Below are positions 1-6,083 of a DNA stretch of 6,083 bases, in pieces. Position numbers and translations under genes: made by a program. The notes beneath the pieces were generated by a model that had not been told where the DNA came from, made no database searches, and saw nothing but the letters and a program-made list of their open reading frames with translations. Numbering within the stretch: position 1 is the first letter of the stretch; each line of letters starts with the position of its first letter. The stretch is from Cellvibrionales bacterium UBA3090 (lineage in GTDB: Bacteria > Pseudomonadota > Gammaproteobacteria > Pseudomonadales > Porticoccaceae), in assembly GCA_002367235.1 (NCBI GenBank), contig DFBC01000154.1, positions 8,872 to 14,954 of the forward strand. Reading direction: 5' to 3'.

Positions 1-76
1 CCCCAACGTAGATAAATCATCGTCCACAAGAGACCATGGAACCAAAACCCAATAAATACGCTTTCGTCATCACAGG

Positions 77-105
77 TTGATACCCGCACCCTAAAACCCT
101 AGAAT
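77..105 (+). promoter_or_regulatory. Sigma70-type promoter for tRNA-Arg (and probably rsmE-like gene)
   Basis: A -35 box TTGATA (77-82, 5 of 6 consensus bases) is followed by a 17-base spacer and a -10 box TAGAAT (100-105, 5 of 6). The bases just after the -10 box, TGCGCC (106-111), are very GC-rich. That kind of discriminator is known from stable-RNA promoters under stringent (ppGpp) control. Transcription would start near 112 and leave a leader of about 30 bases before the tRNA. The boxes and spacing are seen directly; stringent control is inference. Confidence 0.65.
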
Positions 106-142
106 TGCGCCGGTATTATACGAAGTGCCCATCACTTATTAC

Positions 143-219
143 GCCCCGGTGGCACAGCTGGATAGCGCGGCCCCCTCCTAAGGGGCAGGTCAGAGGTTCG
201 AATCCTCTCCGGGGCGCCA
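143..219 (+). tRNA. tRNA-Arg (anticodon CCT)
   Basis: A complete 77-base cloverleaf can be folded by hand. The acceptor stem is GCCCCGG (143-149) with CCGGGGC (209-215), all seven pairs perfect. The D arm spans 152-168. The anticodon stem GCCCC/GGGGC (170-174 with 182-186) encloses loop CTCCTAA with anticodon CCT at 177-179, which reads the rare codon AGG. The variable loop is AGGTC, and the T arm is AGAGG/CCTCT around TTCGAAT (192-208). Discriminator G216 and CCA (217-219) are genome-encoded. A at position 20 and C at position 35, the known arginine identity bases, are both present. One oddity is that the second-last D-stem pair (12-23; A154 with C166) is an A-C mismatch. The gene follows a good promoter and lies 18 bases upstream of the rsmE-like start. 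Confidence 0.96.
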
Positions 220-237
220 AATACTACTATTCATCCT

Positions 238-948
238 ATGAACCTACTTGTACTTGAAGACACGGACTTTATCTCTGAAAGCCAAGCGAAGGTTACTGGA
301 CGCCGATTAAGGCATTTACTAGACATTAATAAAGTGACTGTCGGCGATAGTCTAAAAGCTGGACGACTCAATGGGCTTATGGGAACAGCCCAAGTGTTAC
401 ACATTGACTCTGAGTCTATACACCTCGATGTAACCCTAACCGAACGGCCACCGGCACCCCTTCCCCTCACACTGATTCTGGCGCTACCTCGCCCCAAAAT
501 GCTGCGACGTATTTTACAAACCATTGCCACGATGGGCGTCAAAAAACTGTATTTAATCAATACCTGGCGAGTGGAAAAAAGCTATTGGCAAACACCCTGG
601 CTAGCTGACACGGCTCTCAGGCAACAACTTATTTTAGGGCTCGAGCAAGGCGGTGACACCCAGTTACCCGAAATCGTCATTAAAAAGAGGTTTAAGCCCT
701 TTGTTGAAGATGAGCTGATAAACATTACGGCTGACAGCAAGTCCTTCCTGGCGCATCCCAAAGCAGACGATCCATGCCCCATGGCATTCAATCAACCCTC
801 TACCTTAGCAATTGGCCCTGAGGGCGGTTTTATAGACTATGAGGTGGAAAAATTTGTCGAAATGGGATTTCAGCCGATAACCCTGGGCAGCCGAATTCTC
901 AGGGTAGAAACAGCTGTTCCTGTACTGCTTTCGAGGCTCTTTTCTTAG
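238..948 (+). CDS. rsmE: RsmE-family 16S rRNA (uracil-1498-N3) methyltransferase, divergent paralog type
   Basis: The 236-residue product belongs to the RsmE/COG1385 SPOUT-class methyltransferases, which use S-adenosylmethionine to methylate N3 of U1498 in 16S rRNA of the assembled 30S subunit. The family signatures of the C-terminal trefoil-knot domain are present: GPEGGF at 193-198 and LGSRILRVETA at 216-226, which form the SAM-binding knot. A PRPKMLRR segment (84-91) opens the catalytic domain. The N-terminal ~70 residues match the small PUA-like RNA-binding domain. Length is normal (about 235-250). The region EQGGDTQLPE (136-145) differs from the EQ-x-x-R-N form of canonical RsmE, and the N-terminus MNLLVLED is unlike the usual one. 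Both resemble a second RsmE-like paralog I recall from Pseudomonas-type genomes, so the exact substrate is less certain than the family. The start ATG lies 18 bases after the tRNA and has no clear Shine-Dalgarno. It is kept because homology begins right there and no upstream room exists. Confidence 0.88.
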   Translation: MNLLVLEDTDFISESQAKVTGRRLRHLLDINKVTVGDSLKAGRLNGLMGTAQVLHIDSESIHLDVTLTERPPAPLPLTLILALPRPKMLRRILQTIATMGVKKLYLINTWRVEKSYWQTPWLADTALRQQLILGLEQGGDTQLPEIVIKKRFKPFVEDELINITADSKSFLAHPKADDPCPMAFNQPSTLAIGPEGGFIDYEVEKFVEMGFQPITLGSRILRVETAVPVLLSRLFS

Positions 949-992
949 GCATCCAGTAACAGATACAGCCCACCTGTAATAAAAAAATGGCA

Positions 993-1022
993 TATACATC
1001 CCGCAAAATATTGAGGTATATT
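993..1022 (+). promoter_or_regulatory. Possible weak promoter for the GST gene
   Basis: TATACA (993-998, 4 of 6 to the -35 consensus) and TATATT (1017-1022, 5 of 6 to the -10 consensus) are separated by 18 bases in the 162-base gap between the rsmE-like gene and the glutathione S-transferase gene. Transcription from here would give a leader of about 80 bases. I see no terminator after the upstream gene, so read-through from the tRNA promoter is also possible. The region is AT-rich and such matches arise easily by chance. Confidence 0.3.
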
Positions 1023-1060
1023 CTCTCTATTCCATTTAGAACGAACGTTTTTTTATCAAA

Positions 1061-1072
1061 TTGAGCTCTCAA
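1061..1072. repeat. Short palindrome TTGAG-CT-CTCAA in the GST leader
   Basis: Two perfect 5-base inverted arms are separated by CT. The site sits about 40 bases upstream of the GST start and downstream of the candidate promoter. It has the size and symmetry of a dimeric repressor half-site pair, but only a single copy is visible and no regulator gene is next to it. It may be chance. Confidence 0.3.
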
Positions 1073-1093
1073 CTGAATCTGGACAGCCCTGTT

Positions 1094-1100
1094 AAAGGAG
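1094..1100 (+). promoter_or_regulatory. Ribosome binding site of the GST gene
   Basis: AAAGGAG lies 10 bases before the ATG at 1111. It is the only strong Shine-Dalgarno sequence in front of a gene in this window and fixes the start of the GST reading frame. Confidence 0.8.
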
Positions 1101-1110
1101 ATCAGCATCT

Positions 1111-1746
1111 ATGAAATTTTACGACTGTTCTATTGCCCCAAACCCCAGGCGTGCACGGATATTTATTGCTGAAAAGGGCCTAGATATACCAAAAGTTGAA
1201 ATTGATATTGTCGGTGGTGAAAACCTAGAAAAAGAATTCTTATCGATTAATCCCCGGGGGTTATTACCAGTTTTAGAATTAGATGATGGAACCCGGTTTG
1301 ATGAAACCATGGCAATTTGCAAATATCTAGAAGATCTATACCCAGAACCGCCACTGCTGGGAACCACACCTGTAGAGCGAGCAAAGATTGAGTGTCTTCA
1401 GAGAAAAATGGAATTCGACGGCATGATTGCCACCTCAGAAGCGTTTCGAAACAACACCAAAAACGATAATTTTTCCTACAGAAGCCTACCCGGAGTTGAT
1501 ACTGTAGGCGCCATTGAGGGCCTGGTAGAACGTGGCAACAAAACGCTGGGGGTCTTTTACCATTGGCTAGAAAAGTACTTAACCAACTCAAAATTTATTG
1601 CCGGTGACCGTTTTACCATGGTTGATATCACCGCTCTTTGTGCGGTTGATTTTGCTAAATGGGTCGAATTGGATATTCCCAAGGAAAACACCAACTCATT
1701 GCGCTGGTACGAAGATGTTTCATCTCGACCCAGTGCTCAAGCATAA
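1111..1746 (+). CDS. Glutathione S-transferase family protein
   Basis: The 211-residue product has the two-domain cytosolic GST fold. Residues 1-80 form the thioredoxin-like domain: an opening strand MKFYDCSIAPNPRRARIF, the cis-proline loop NPRGLLPVLE (47-56, Pro53 as the likely cis-proline), and the glutathione gamma-glutamyl contact DETMAI (64-69). Residues about 87-211 form the all-helical domain, with FIAGDRFTMVDITA (162-175) carrying the N-capping box T169-x-x-D172 that is typical of the GST fold. Ser7 or Cys6 in the first loop is the candidate catalytic position; I cannot tell which. Known family roles are glutathione conjugation, peroxide reduction and detoxification, and the substrate cannot be read from sequence. 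A strong ribosome binding site fixes the start. The gene appears monocistronic, ending at a strong terminator. Family assignment is secure; the class within the family is not assigned. Confidence 0.93.
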   Translation: MKFYDCSIAPNPRRARIFIAEKGLDIPKVEIDIVGGENLEKEFLSINPRGLLPVLELDDGTRFDETMAICKYLEDLYPEPPLLGTTPVERAKIECLQRKMEFDGMIATSEAFRNNTKNDNFSYRSLPGVDTVGAIEGLVERGNKTLGVFYHWLEKYLTNSKFIAGDRFTMVDITALCAVDFAKWVELDIPKENTNSLRWYEDVSSRPSAQA

Positions 1747-1764
1747 AAACAACTCAGAGAATAT

Positions 1765-1797
1765 GTGAAAAAACCCGGAAAAACCGGGTTTTTTCAC
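1765..1797. terminator. Bidirectional Rho-independent terminator between GST and Na/Pi cotransporter genes
   Basis: A perfect 14-bp inverted repeat (GTGAAAAAACCCGG at 1765-1778 with its complement at 1784-1797) encloses a five-A loop. The stem has a GC core (CCCGG/CCGGG) flanked by six A on the left and six T on the right, so it gives a hairpin plus U-tract on either strand. It begins 19 bases after the GST stop and lies 50 bases beyond the stop of the convergent transporter gene, so it should end both transcripts. Confidence 0.92.
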
Positions 1798-1847
1798 GAT
1801 GTATCTTAGGATATAAACCACACTCAAACTAACCGCGGCGATTCGCT

Positions 1848-3485
1848 TTAGAAAAAGACTTTTTCGGCTGGCACACCACTTCCGGGGACCCCGGTTTCAA
1901 TAGACACACCAGAAACTTTCTTTCTCTCATAAAAATTCAACAGCTTGTCCTTTAGCCTTTGCGAGTAGGTAATAAAGTTGGTTAGAGCACCGACATCGTG
2001 ACGCAGGGGATCGGCAAACATTCGCAATAGATCTTTGTTTACCTCGTCGATGTGTTCCTGCAACTCAGCAGCCGACGGCTTTATATCTGATTTATCAGCC
2101 GTGGACAGGTAGCTGTCAATAGCACCAAATAAACCTAATGTTTTTCCTGACAACTCTCTAACCATAGTCAGAACATCACTTTTCAGATCAACAAACTTTT
2201 CCTTTATCACCTTCTTGCTATGAAATAGGTCGTTAATTGAATCATGTATCTGAAAAAGATAATCATATTGATTGATAATTCTCATCAATTCTCTGGACTG
2301 ATGTTCCTCGTCCACGGCTGTAATAATTCGTGAAAAGTAACTCATGTACTCTTTTTTAACAAAGTTGACATAGTCAATGCGCTTGTCCGCCGCATCATAA
2401 ACACCTTGATAATTGGTTTCGATACTCAAAGTGACCAGACTGTAATTTTCTTTAAGAAAACAAAAGAGTTTATGCATACCGCCATCCAAATTTTCTTTCA
2501 CTTGCGAAAACTCGTCATCCTTGTCATACACGGGCAAATCTAGCCGTTCAAAGTCCATTTTCCCCTCGCCCATCATCACATCGACCAATCGTGTGAATGG
2601 AGTAATCAGCATGAGAAAGATTAGACTGGTCGCCACATTGAAGATTAAATGAAAATAGGCCAACGCGATGGCTGGATCGGGGTTTAACTCAGAAACCCGA
2701 TCACCAAACATCAACAACAAAGGGGTAAATATTACAACGCCACCCAAGTTAAAAAGAAAATGGCTTAATGCTGTTTTTTTCGCAGCAACATCCATGGAAA
2801 ACATTGCTATTAACGCCGTTGCCGTAGTGCCAATATTTGCACCCATGATTAGCGGCACGGCATTTTCTAGACCCAAAAGACCTTGCTGCGTAAAAATTAT
2901 CGCTAATCCAGTGGTCACTGAACTGGACTGAACAACAGCAGTAAAAAGACAGCCAAACAATATTGCATAGAGCGGATTTTGCGGCTGGGTCAACAACTGA
3001 ATTAAAACCTCATTATTTTGCAATGGCTGCAAAGAGGAAGAGATTAGATTGAGGCTAAAAAAGACAAAGCCAAAATAAAAGATAGTTCTGCCAAAGATTG
3101 AAAATCGCATCCTGACGACAGACAGTACAAAACCAATAATAATGATCAGCGGTGCAAATGAGGTTAGCTTAAAGGCAACCAATTGAGCAGTAATAGTTGT
3201 TCCGACATTAGAACCAAAAATAATTCCGATACTGTTTTTAAAGGAAAGAACACCAGCATTAACCAGACTGATGGTGATGACAGAGGTGGCCGAACTGGAT
3301 TGAATAAAGGCCGTCACCATAGCCCCGATCAACACACCCACAATTGGAATTCTGGTGGCACTACCCAACGATTTCCTGAACTGCTCTCCCGATATTTTTT
3401 CAATTTCTTTTGAGAAGTTATCCAAGCCAAAAACAAAAAGGATAATTGCAGTTACTGCTGTCATTAGTATATGAAGATTTTCCAT
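1848..3485 (-). CDS. Na+/phosphate cotransporter (NptA-type) with C-terminal PhoU-like domain
   Basis: The 545-residue product (from the ATG at 3485) is a sodium-dependent phosphate transporter of the PNaS/COG1283 family in the inner membrane. The family's inverted-repeat architecture is clear: QSSSATS (62-68) with GSNVGTT (91-97) in the first half, and QSSSVTT (186-192) with GANIGTT (215-221) in the second. The QSSS motifs are the known Na+/Pi site. Hydrophobic segments fill about residues 5-300. Residues about 310-525 are helical and charged, matching the PhoU-like domain fused to many bacterial members. Length agrees with two-domain homologs such as E. coli YjbB (about 540). A GTG at 3500 in frame would add five residues (MVSNA) but has no ribosome site; a weak GGTAAG lies seven bases before the ATG. 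No pst or pho gene is adjacent. Whether it imports or exports phosphate is open. The last ~20 residues form an odd Gly/Val/Pro/Ser tail. Confidence 0.92.
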   Translation of the reverse strand: MENLHILMTAVTAIILFVFGLDNFSKEIEKISGEQFRKSLGSATRIPIVGVLIGAMVTAFIQSSSATSVITISLVNAGVLSFKNSIGIIFGSNVGTTITAQLVAFKLTSFAPLIIIIGFVLSVVRMRFSIFGRTIFYFGFVFFSLNLISSSLQPLQNNEVLIQLLTQPQNPLYAILFGCLFTAVVQSSSVTTGLAIIFTQQGLLGLENAVPLIMGANIGTTATALIAMFSMDVAAKKTALSHFLFNLGGVVIFTPLLLMFGDRVSELNPDPAIALAYFHLIFNVATSLIFLMLITPFTRLVDVMMGEGKMDFERLDLPVYDKDDEFSQVKENLDGGMHKLFCFLKENYSLVTLSIETNYQGVYDAADKRIDYVNFVKKEYMSYFSRIITAVDEEHQSRELMRIINQYDYLFQIHDSINDLFHSKKVIKEKFVDLKSDVLTMVRELSGKTLGLFGAIDSYLSTADKSDIKPSAAELQEHIDEVNKDLLRMFADPLRHDVGALTNFITYSQRLKDKLLNFYERKKVSGVSIETGVPGSGVPAEKVFF

Positions 3486-3500
3486 AGCATTACTTACCAC

Positions 3501-3851
3501 TCAGTGTTACTGCCGCATAAACAACACTTCTATCGATAACTAAATCCTGAGGCCAAACCAGCACTCGATTATGTTTTTACTTTTGCACACACCTAATCAT
3601 AGTAAACCACCTAAGGCAGAACGCTTTTATCCACGCCCGTCAAACCACATACCACCTCCACAGCAATGGAAACGCAGCTTTTGATATTGAGTTTAGCAAT
3701 GTATCCTAGAAACACACCAAGCGGACAACCTTTATGCCTGGGCTAATTGATAGCCTGCGGCCAACAAACTGTGCATACGAACCACTATGGCGCTCACTGA
3801 GCTATTCTTCAAACAGACGATTTACCCACACTACGAAGATGCCAACTACGT
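3501..3851. other. Divergent intergenic region between the Na/Pi cotransporter gene and tamA
   Basis: About 350 bases without a supported gene. It must hold the promoters of both flanking genes, but none is convincing. On the plus strand, TTGATA (3681-3686, 5 of 6) and TATCCT (3702-3707, 4 of 6) are only 15 bases apart. On the minus strand, CATAAT (3573-3568, 5 of 6) has no matching -35 box. A small hairpin GGCTA/TAGCC (3741-3755) has no T-tract. A plus-strand open frame starting at 3734 runs through into the tamA start in another frame (see findings). No Pho box could be recognised by eye. Confidence 0.6.
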
Positions 3852-5672
3852 ATGATTCGCTCTCTGTCATGCTGCAACCGCCTACGTCTAAAACCTCGAT
3901 GCTTTGGCTACCGATTCTATTATTACTTCTGCATTTTGATGTGCTGCTGTCTGACACACCCCCCAAGCTACGCATTAGACCTGCCAAAACTGCCGTTCAT
4001 CCCTTACAAAGCTGGGCAGCATATTGAGCTGGCAGGCAATGACGCATTGCGAAAAATATTGGAACAAGAACTTGCCCGTCAGCGACAAAATAACTATCAA
4101 CTCAAACAGTATAAGAAGCCGAACAAAATCGGCCGCTATGAGAGTCAATTACTGACGACTCGCTTAAGAGCTGAAGGTTTTTACGCACCTCAGGTCAACT
4201 TTTACATCAGGGATGGGCAGGCTGTGTACCGTATTGAGCCTGGGCCTAGATACCATGTCGGAGAAATTTCACTACAGACCCCGAAGGGAGTCGATATACA
4301 GCGAAATATCATCAAGATTCAGGCAGGAGACCCTCTCCTTGCAGAATCGGTACTCTCTGCCAAGAAAAGGCTAGCCACATACACCTCTTCCAACTATTGC
4401 CTGTATCAAGTCAACACCAGCTACCGAGTGGTCATCGACCACCAAACACAATCGGCCAGGCTAATTTTTATCATTGAGCCCAGCCCTTCTGTTCATTTTG
4501 GAAAGATTACATTTAGCGGTTTACATTCCATCGATGAAAACTATCTCCGCGCTCGCCTACCGATTAAAGAGGGCGAATGTTTTAATCGAAACCGCATTGA
4601 AAAAGCGCGCCTTGCACTGATCCAAACCAATTTATTAGTCCGCGCAACAGCGCAGGTAAAAGAACCCAGCGAAGGTAAGGTACCCGTCGAATTCTCTGTG
4701 ACAGAACGCGATCACCGAACTGTAAGTGCGGGTGTTGGTTTTGAGACTGACGAAGGATTTGGTATATCGGCCGGATGGGAACACCGCAACTTGATGGGGC
4801 GAGCCCAAACACTAACCGTCGACAGCCATATTGCTCAAAATGCACAAGGTCTGTTATCCAAATTGATACTACCTCACTACCAGCGTAGTGATCAGTCGAT
4901 CACCATCTATACCGATCTTAAACGGGAAGATACGGATGCCTTTGAATCAAAAACCGGCACGCTCGGCGTAGAGCTGTCTAGGAAAATAACACCAAATCTA
5001 ATAGGTTTGGTGGGCGTTGAACAGTCATTATCGCAAGTCATCGAAGACGGTGAAGATGACCGCTTTGCTCTCTTATCATTACCATTGAGCCTTGAATATG
5101 ATCGTCGCAGTGACTCACTTGACCCACAATCTGGCTTCGTCATCGCTGGGCGTGTCCGGCCATATTTAGACACTCACAACACCAGCACGACCTTTATAAA
5201 ATCGACCCTGGCAGCCAGCTCGTATTTTACGTTCAACCAGTTCGCCTGGAAGCCCACCATTGCCATGCGCGGCGCAGCGGGATCAATTAGCGGTATCGAC
5301 CCAGAGCAAGTACCCGCCAATATTCGCTTTTACTCGGGCGGCGGTGGTTCCGTTCGTGGCTACCCCTTCCAATCATTGGGTCCGCTCACCGACAAAGATC
5401 CCGATGGGGGCTTATCTTTCACCGAAATATCCCTCGAGACCCGGCTTCGCTGGGGAAAGAACTGGGGTGGCGTGGTGTTTCTCGATGGCGGCGTTGCTTA
5501 CGAGGAGGACCTTCCACGATGGGGTGAAGATTTACGTTGGGGCACCGGGGCAGGTATTCGTTATTACACCAGTTTCGCGCCTATACGCTTTGATATCGGG
5601 GTGCCGCTGAATAAACGCGACGGTATCGATGATGACTTTCAACTCTATATCAGTATTGGGCAGGCCTTCTGA
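3852..5672 (+). CDS. tamA: TamA, Omp85-family outer-membrane component of the translocation and assembly module
   Basis: This is a 606-residue BamA-related outer-membrane protein that works with TamB in outer-membrane protein assembly and/or lipid transport. Residues 1-41 read as a signal peptide: a basic n-region, then a Tyr/Cys-rich core, with a likely cleavage after SYA (39-41). Three POTRA domains follow (about 50-132, 134-212, 213-286), then a 16-strand-type barrel (about 290-606). Barrel marks are YDRRSDSLDPQSG (416-428), the loop-6 motif SVRGY (500-504) preceded by RFYSGGGG, and a C-terminal strand ending in FQLYISIGQAF with a final Phe, the beta-signal. Length fits TamA (about 580-620). 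The mature protein has only two cysteines, C183 and C243. ATG 3852 is the first start after an in-frame stop at 3798, but it has no good ribosome site, and a second signal-like peptide exists in another frame. The tamB gene overlaps its stop by one base. Confidence 0.93.
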   Translation: MIRSLSCCNRLRLKPRCFGYRFYYYFCILMCCCLTHPPSYALDLPKLPFIPYKAGQHIELAGNDALRKILEQELARQRQNNYQLKQYKKPNKIGRYESQLLTTRLRAEGFYAPQVNFYIRDGQAVYRIEPGPRYHVGEISLQTPKGVDIQRNIIKIQAGDPLLAESVLSAKKRLATYTSSNYCLYQVNTSYRVVIDHQTQSARLIFIIEPSPSVHFGKITFSGLHSIDENYLRARLPIKEGECFNRNRIEKARLALIQTNLLVRATAQVKEPSEGKVPVEFSVTERDHRTVSAGVGFETDEGFGISAGWEHRNLMGRAQTLTVDSHIAQNAQGLLSKLILPHYQRSDQSITIYTDLKREDTDAFESKTGTLGVELSRKITPNLIGLVGVEQSLSQVIEDGEDDRFALLSLPLSLEYDRRSDSLDPQSGFVIAGRVRPYLDTHNTSTTFIKSTLAASSYFTFNQFAWKPTIAMRGAAGSISGIDPEQVPANIRFYSGGGGSVRGYPFQSLGPLTDKDPDGGLSFTEISLETRLRWGKNWGGVVFLDGGVAYEEDLPRWGEDLRWGTGAGIRYYTSFAPIRFDIGVPLNKRDGIDDDFQLYISIGQAF

Positions 5673-6083
5673 TGTCGGCCGAATCACACAACCAAAATTC
5701 TTCACAGCAAGTGTTACCCACGGCAAAGTCTGCCGTTAGATTATTCACATTGATACTGGGTTCCTTACTGGTTGTCCTGGCGGTAGCAACAAGCACCCTG
5801 CTGGGCTCAGAAAAAGGGCGAATTTGGTTAGTCCAATCTTTAGTCAATCAATTTAACCAGACAACAGACTTGAACATCACCATTCGAGGACTGGCCACAC
5901 CGGCACTGTTTCAATGGCAGGCAGATAGCATTCAAGTACAAAGGCATCAACTAAACTGGCTGGAGGTCGAGCAACTGTCACTACAGTGGCAACCTCGTGC
6001 ACTATTCAATCAATCTATTGTCATCGATCGTTTGACCGCCGATAAATTTTCTCTGTACCAGTTCACTCCAGATACATTGTCTA
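5672..6083 (+). CDS. tamB: TamB, inner-membrane-anchored translocation and assembly module subunit (5' part)
   Basis: The first 137 codons are present; the gene runs off the window end. TamB proteins are usually well over 1000 residues, so only the start is seen. The ATG is embedded in TGATG with the tamA stop, so translation is probably coupled. There is no strong ribosome site of its own. Residues 1-23 are polar (cytoplasmic side), 24-45 form a single hydrophobic signal-anchor (LFTLILGSLLVVL core), and then comes the GSEKGRIWLVQSLVNQF segment typical just after the TamB anchor. The downstream part (LNITIRGLATPALFQWQADSI, then WLEVEQLSLQWQPRALF at about 103-119) shows the alternating strands that begin the long TamB beta-groove in the periplasm. 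The call rests on these features together with the invariant tamA-tamB gene order. Confidence 0.87.
   Translation, partial: MSAESHNQNSSQQVLPTAKSAVRLFTLILGSLLVVLAVATSTLLGSEKGRIWLVQSLVNQFNQTTDLNITIRGLATPALFQWQADSIQVQRHQLNWLEVEQLSLQWQPRALFNQSIVIDRLTADKFSLYQFTPDTLS

Noticed and set aside
2..55. Open frame running into the window from the left and ending at TAA (53-55), possibly the tail of an upstream gene.
   Set aside because: Only 17 codons are visible with no recognisable motif. The opposite strand and the other frames also close quickly, so it cannot be told from chance.
195..219. tRNA-Arg 3' end as a genomic-island attachment site.
   Set aside because: Such tRNA genes are frequent integration targets, but I found no second copy of the 3' end and no integrase in the window, and the genes downstream are core genes.
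1247..1591. 114-codon open frame on the minus strand inside the GST gene.
   Set aside because: It is antisense to a gene with clear family motifs, has no ribosome site and no recognisable protein features.
1882..1894. CCGGGG-A-CCCCGG as a terminator for the transporter gene.
   Set aside because: It lies inside the coding region before the stop and has no T-tract, while a complete terminator exists at 1765-1797.
3741..3755. Hairpin GGCTA/TAGCC as a terminator or small-RNA end.
   Set aside because: The stem has five pairs plus at most two wobble pairs, with no T-tract on either strand and no gene that would need terminating.
3936..3953. LMCCC in the TamA leader as a lipoprotein signal.
   Set aside because: It lacks a small residue in the -1 position of a lipobox, and TamA is a barrel protein with a good signal peptidase I site (SYA) eight residues later.
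3734..4027. 97-codon plus-strand open frame as an independent small membrane-protein gene.
   Set aside because: It overlaps the tamA start, has no good ribosome site, and the part beyond the hydrophobic stretch lies over well-conserved tamA sequence. It is reported only as a possible alternative leader.

Overview
The window looks like an ordinary chromosomal segment of a gammaproteobacterium, probably a marine or environmental one with moderate G+C. The evidence is a TamA/TamB outer-membrane assembly pair, an RsmE-type rRNA methyltransferase of the divergent short form that I associate with Pseudomonas-like gammaproteobacteria, and a genome-encoded CCA on the tRNA. I see no integrase, transposase, phage gene, CRISPR array or toxin/defence module. 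The species assignment is inference and weak.

Layout: a short intergenic stretch carries a well-formed sigma70-type promoter with a GC-rich discriminator (77-105). It reads into a complete tRNA-Arg with anticodon CCT (143-219). Only 18 bases later an RsmE-like methyltransferase gene begins (238-948), so the tRNA and the mRNA probably share a transcript. After a 162-base gap with a weak promoter, a small palindrome and a good ribosome binding site comes a glutathione S-transferase family gene (1111-1746). A perfect 14-bp hairpin with poly-T on both strands (1765-1797) ends this gene and also the convergent gene beyond it, a Na+/phosphate cotransporter fused to a PhoU-like domain (1848-3485, minus strand).

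A 350-odd-base divergent intergenic region follows. Then come tamA (3852-5672) and the beginning of tamB (from 5672, cut by the window end), overlapping by one base in TGATG. TamA is an Omp85-family outer-membrane barrel with POTRA domains. TamB is an inner-membrane-anchored protein that spans the periplasm. Together they form the translocation and assembly module that acts in outer-membrane protein insertion and/or lipid transport to the outer membrane.

The functions are largely unrelated housekeeping roles: translation, thiol metabolism, phosphate/sodium transport and envelope biogenesis. I did not find a convincing undescribed system. The points most worth a second look are the two alternative signal peptides at the start of tamA, which meet at a run of six C, the tRNA-to-rsmE leader arrangement, and the two lone cysteines in the TamA POTRA region.
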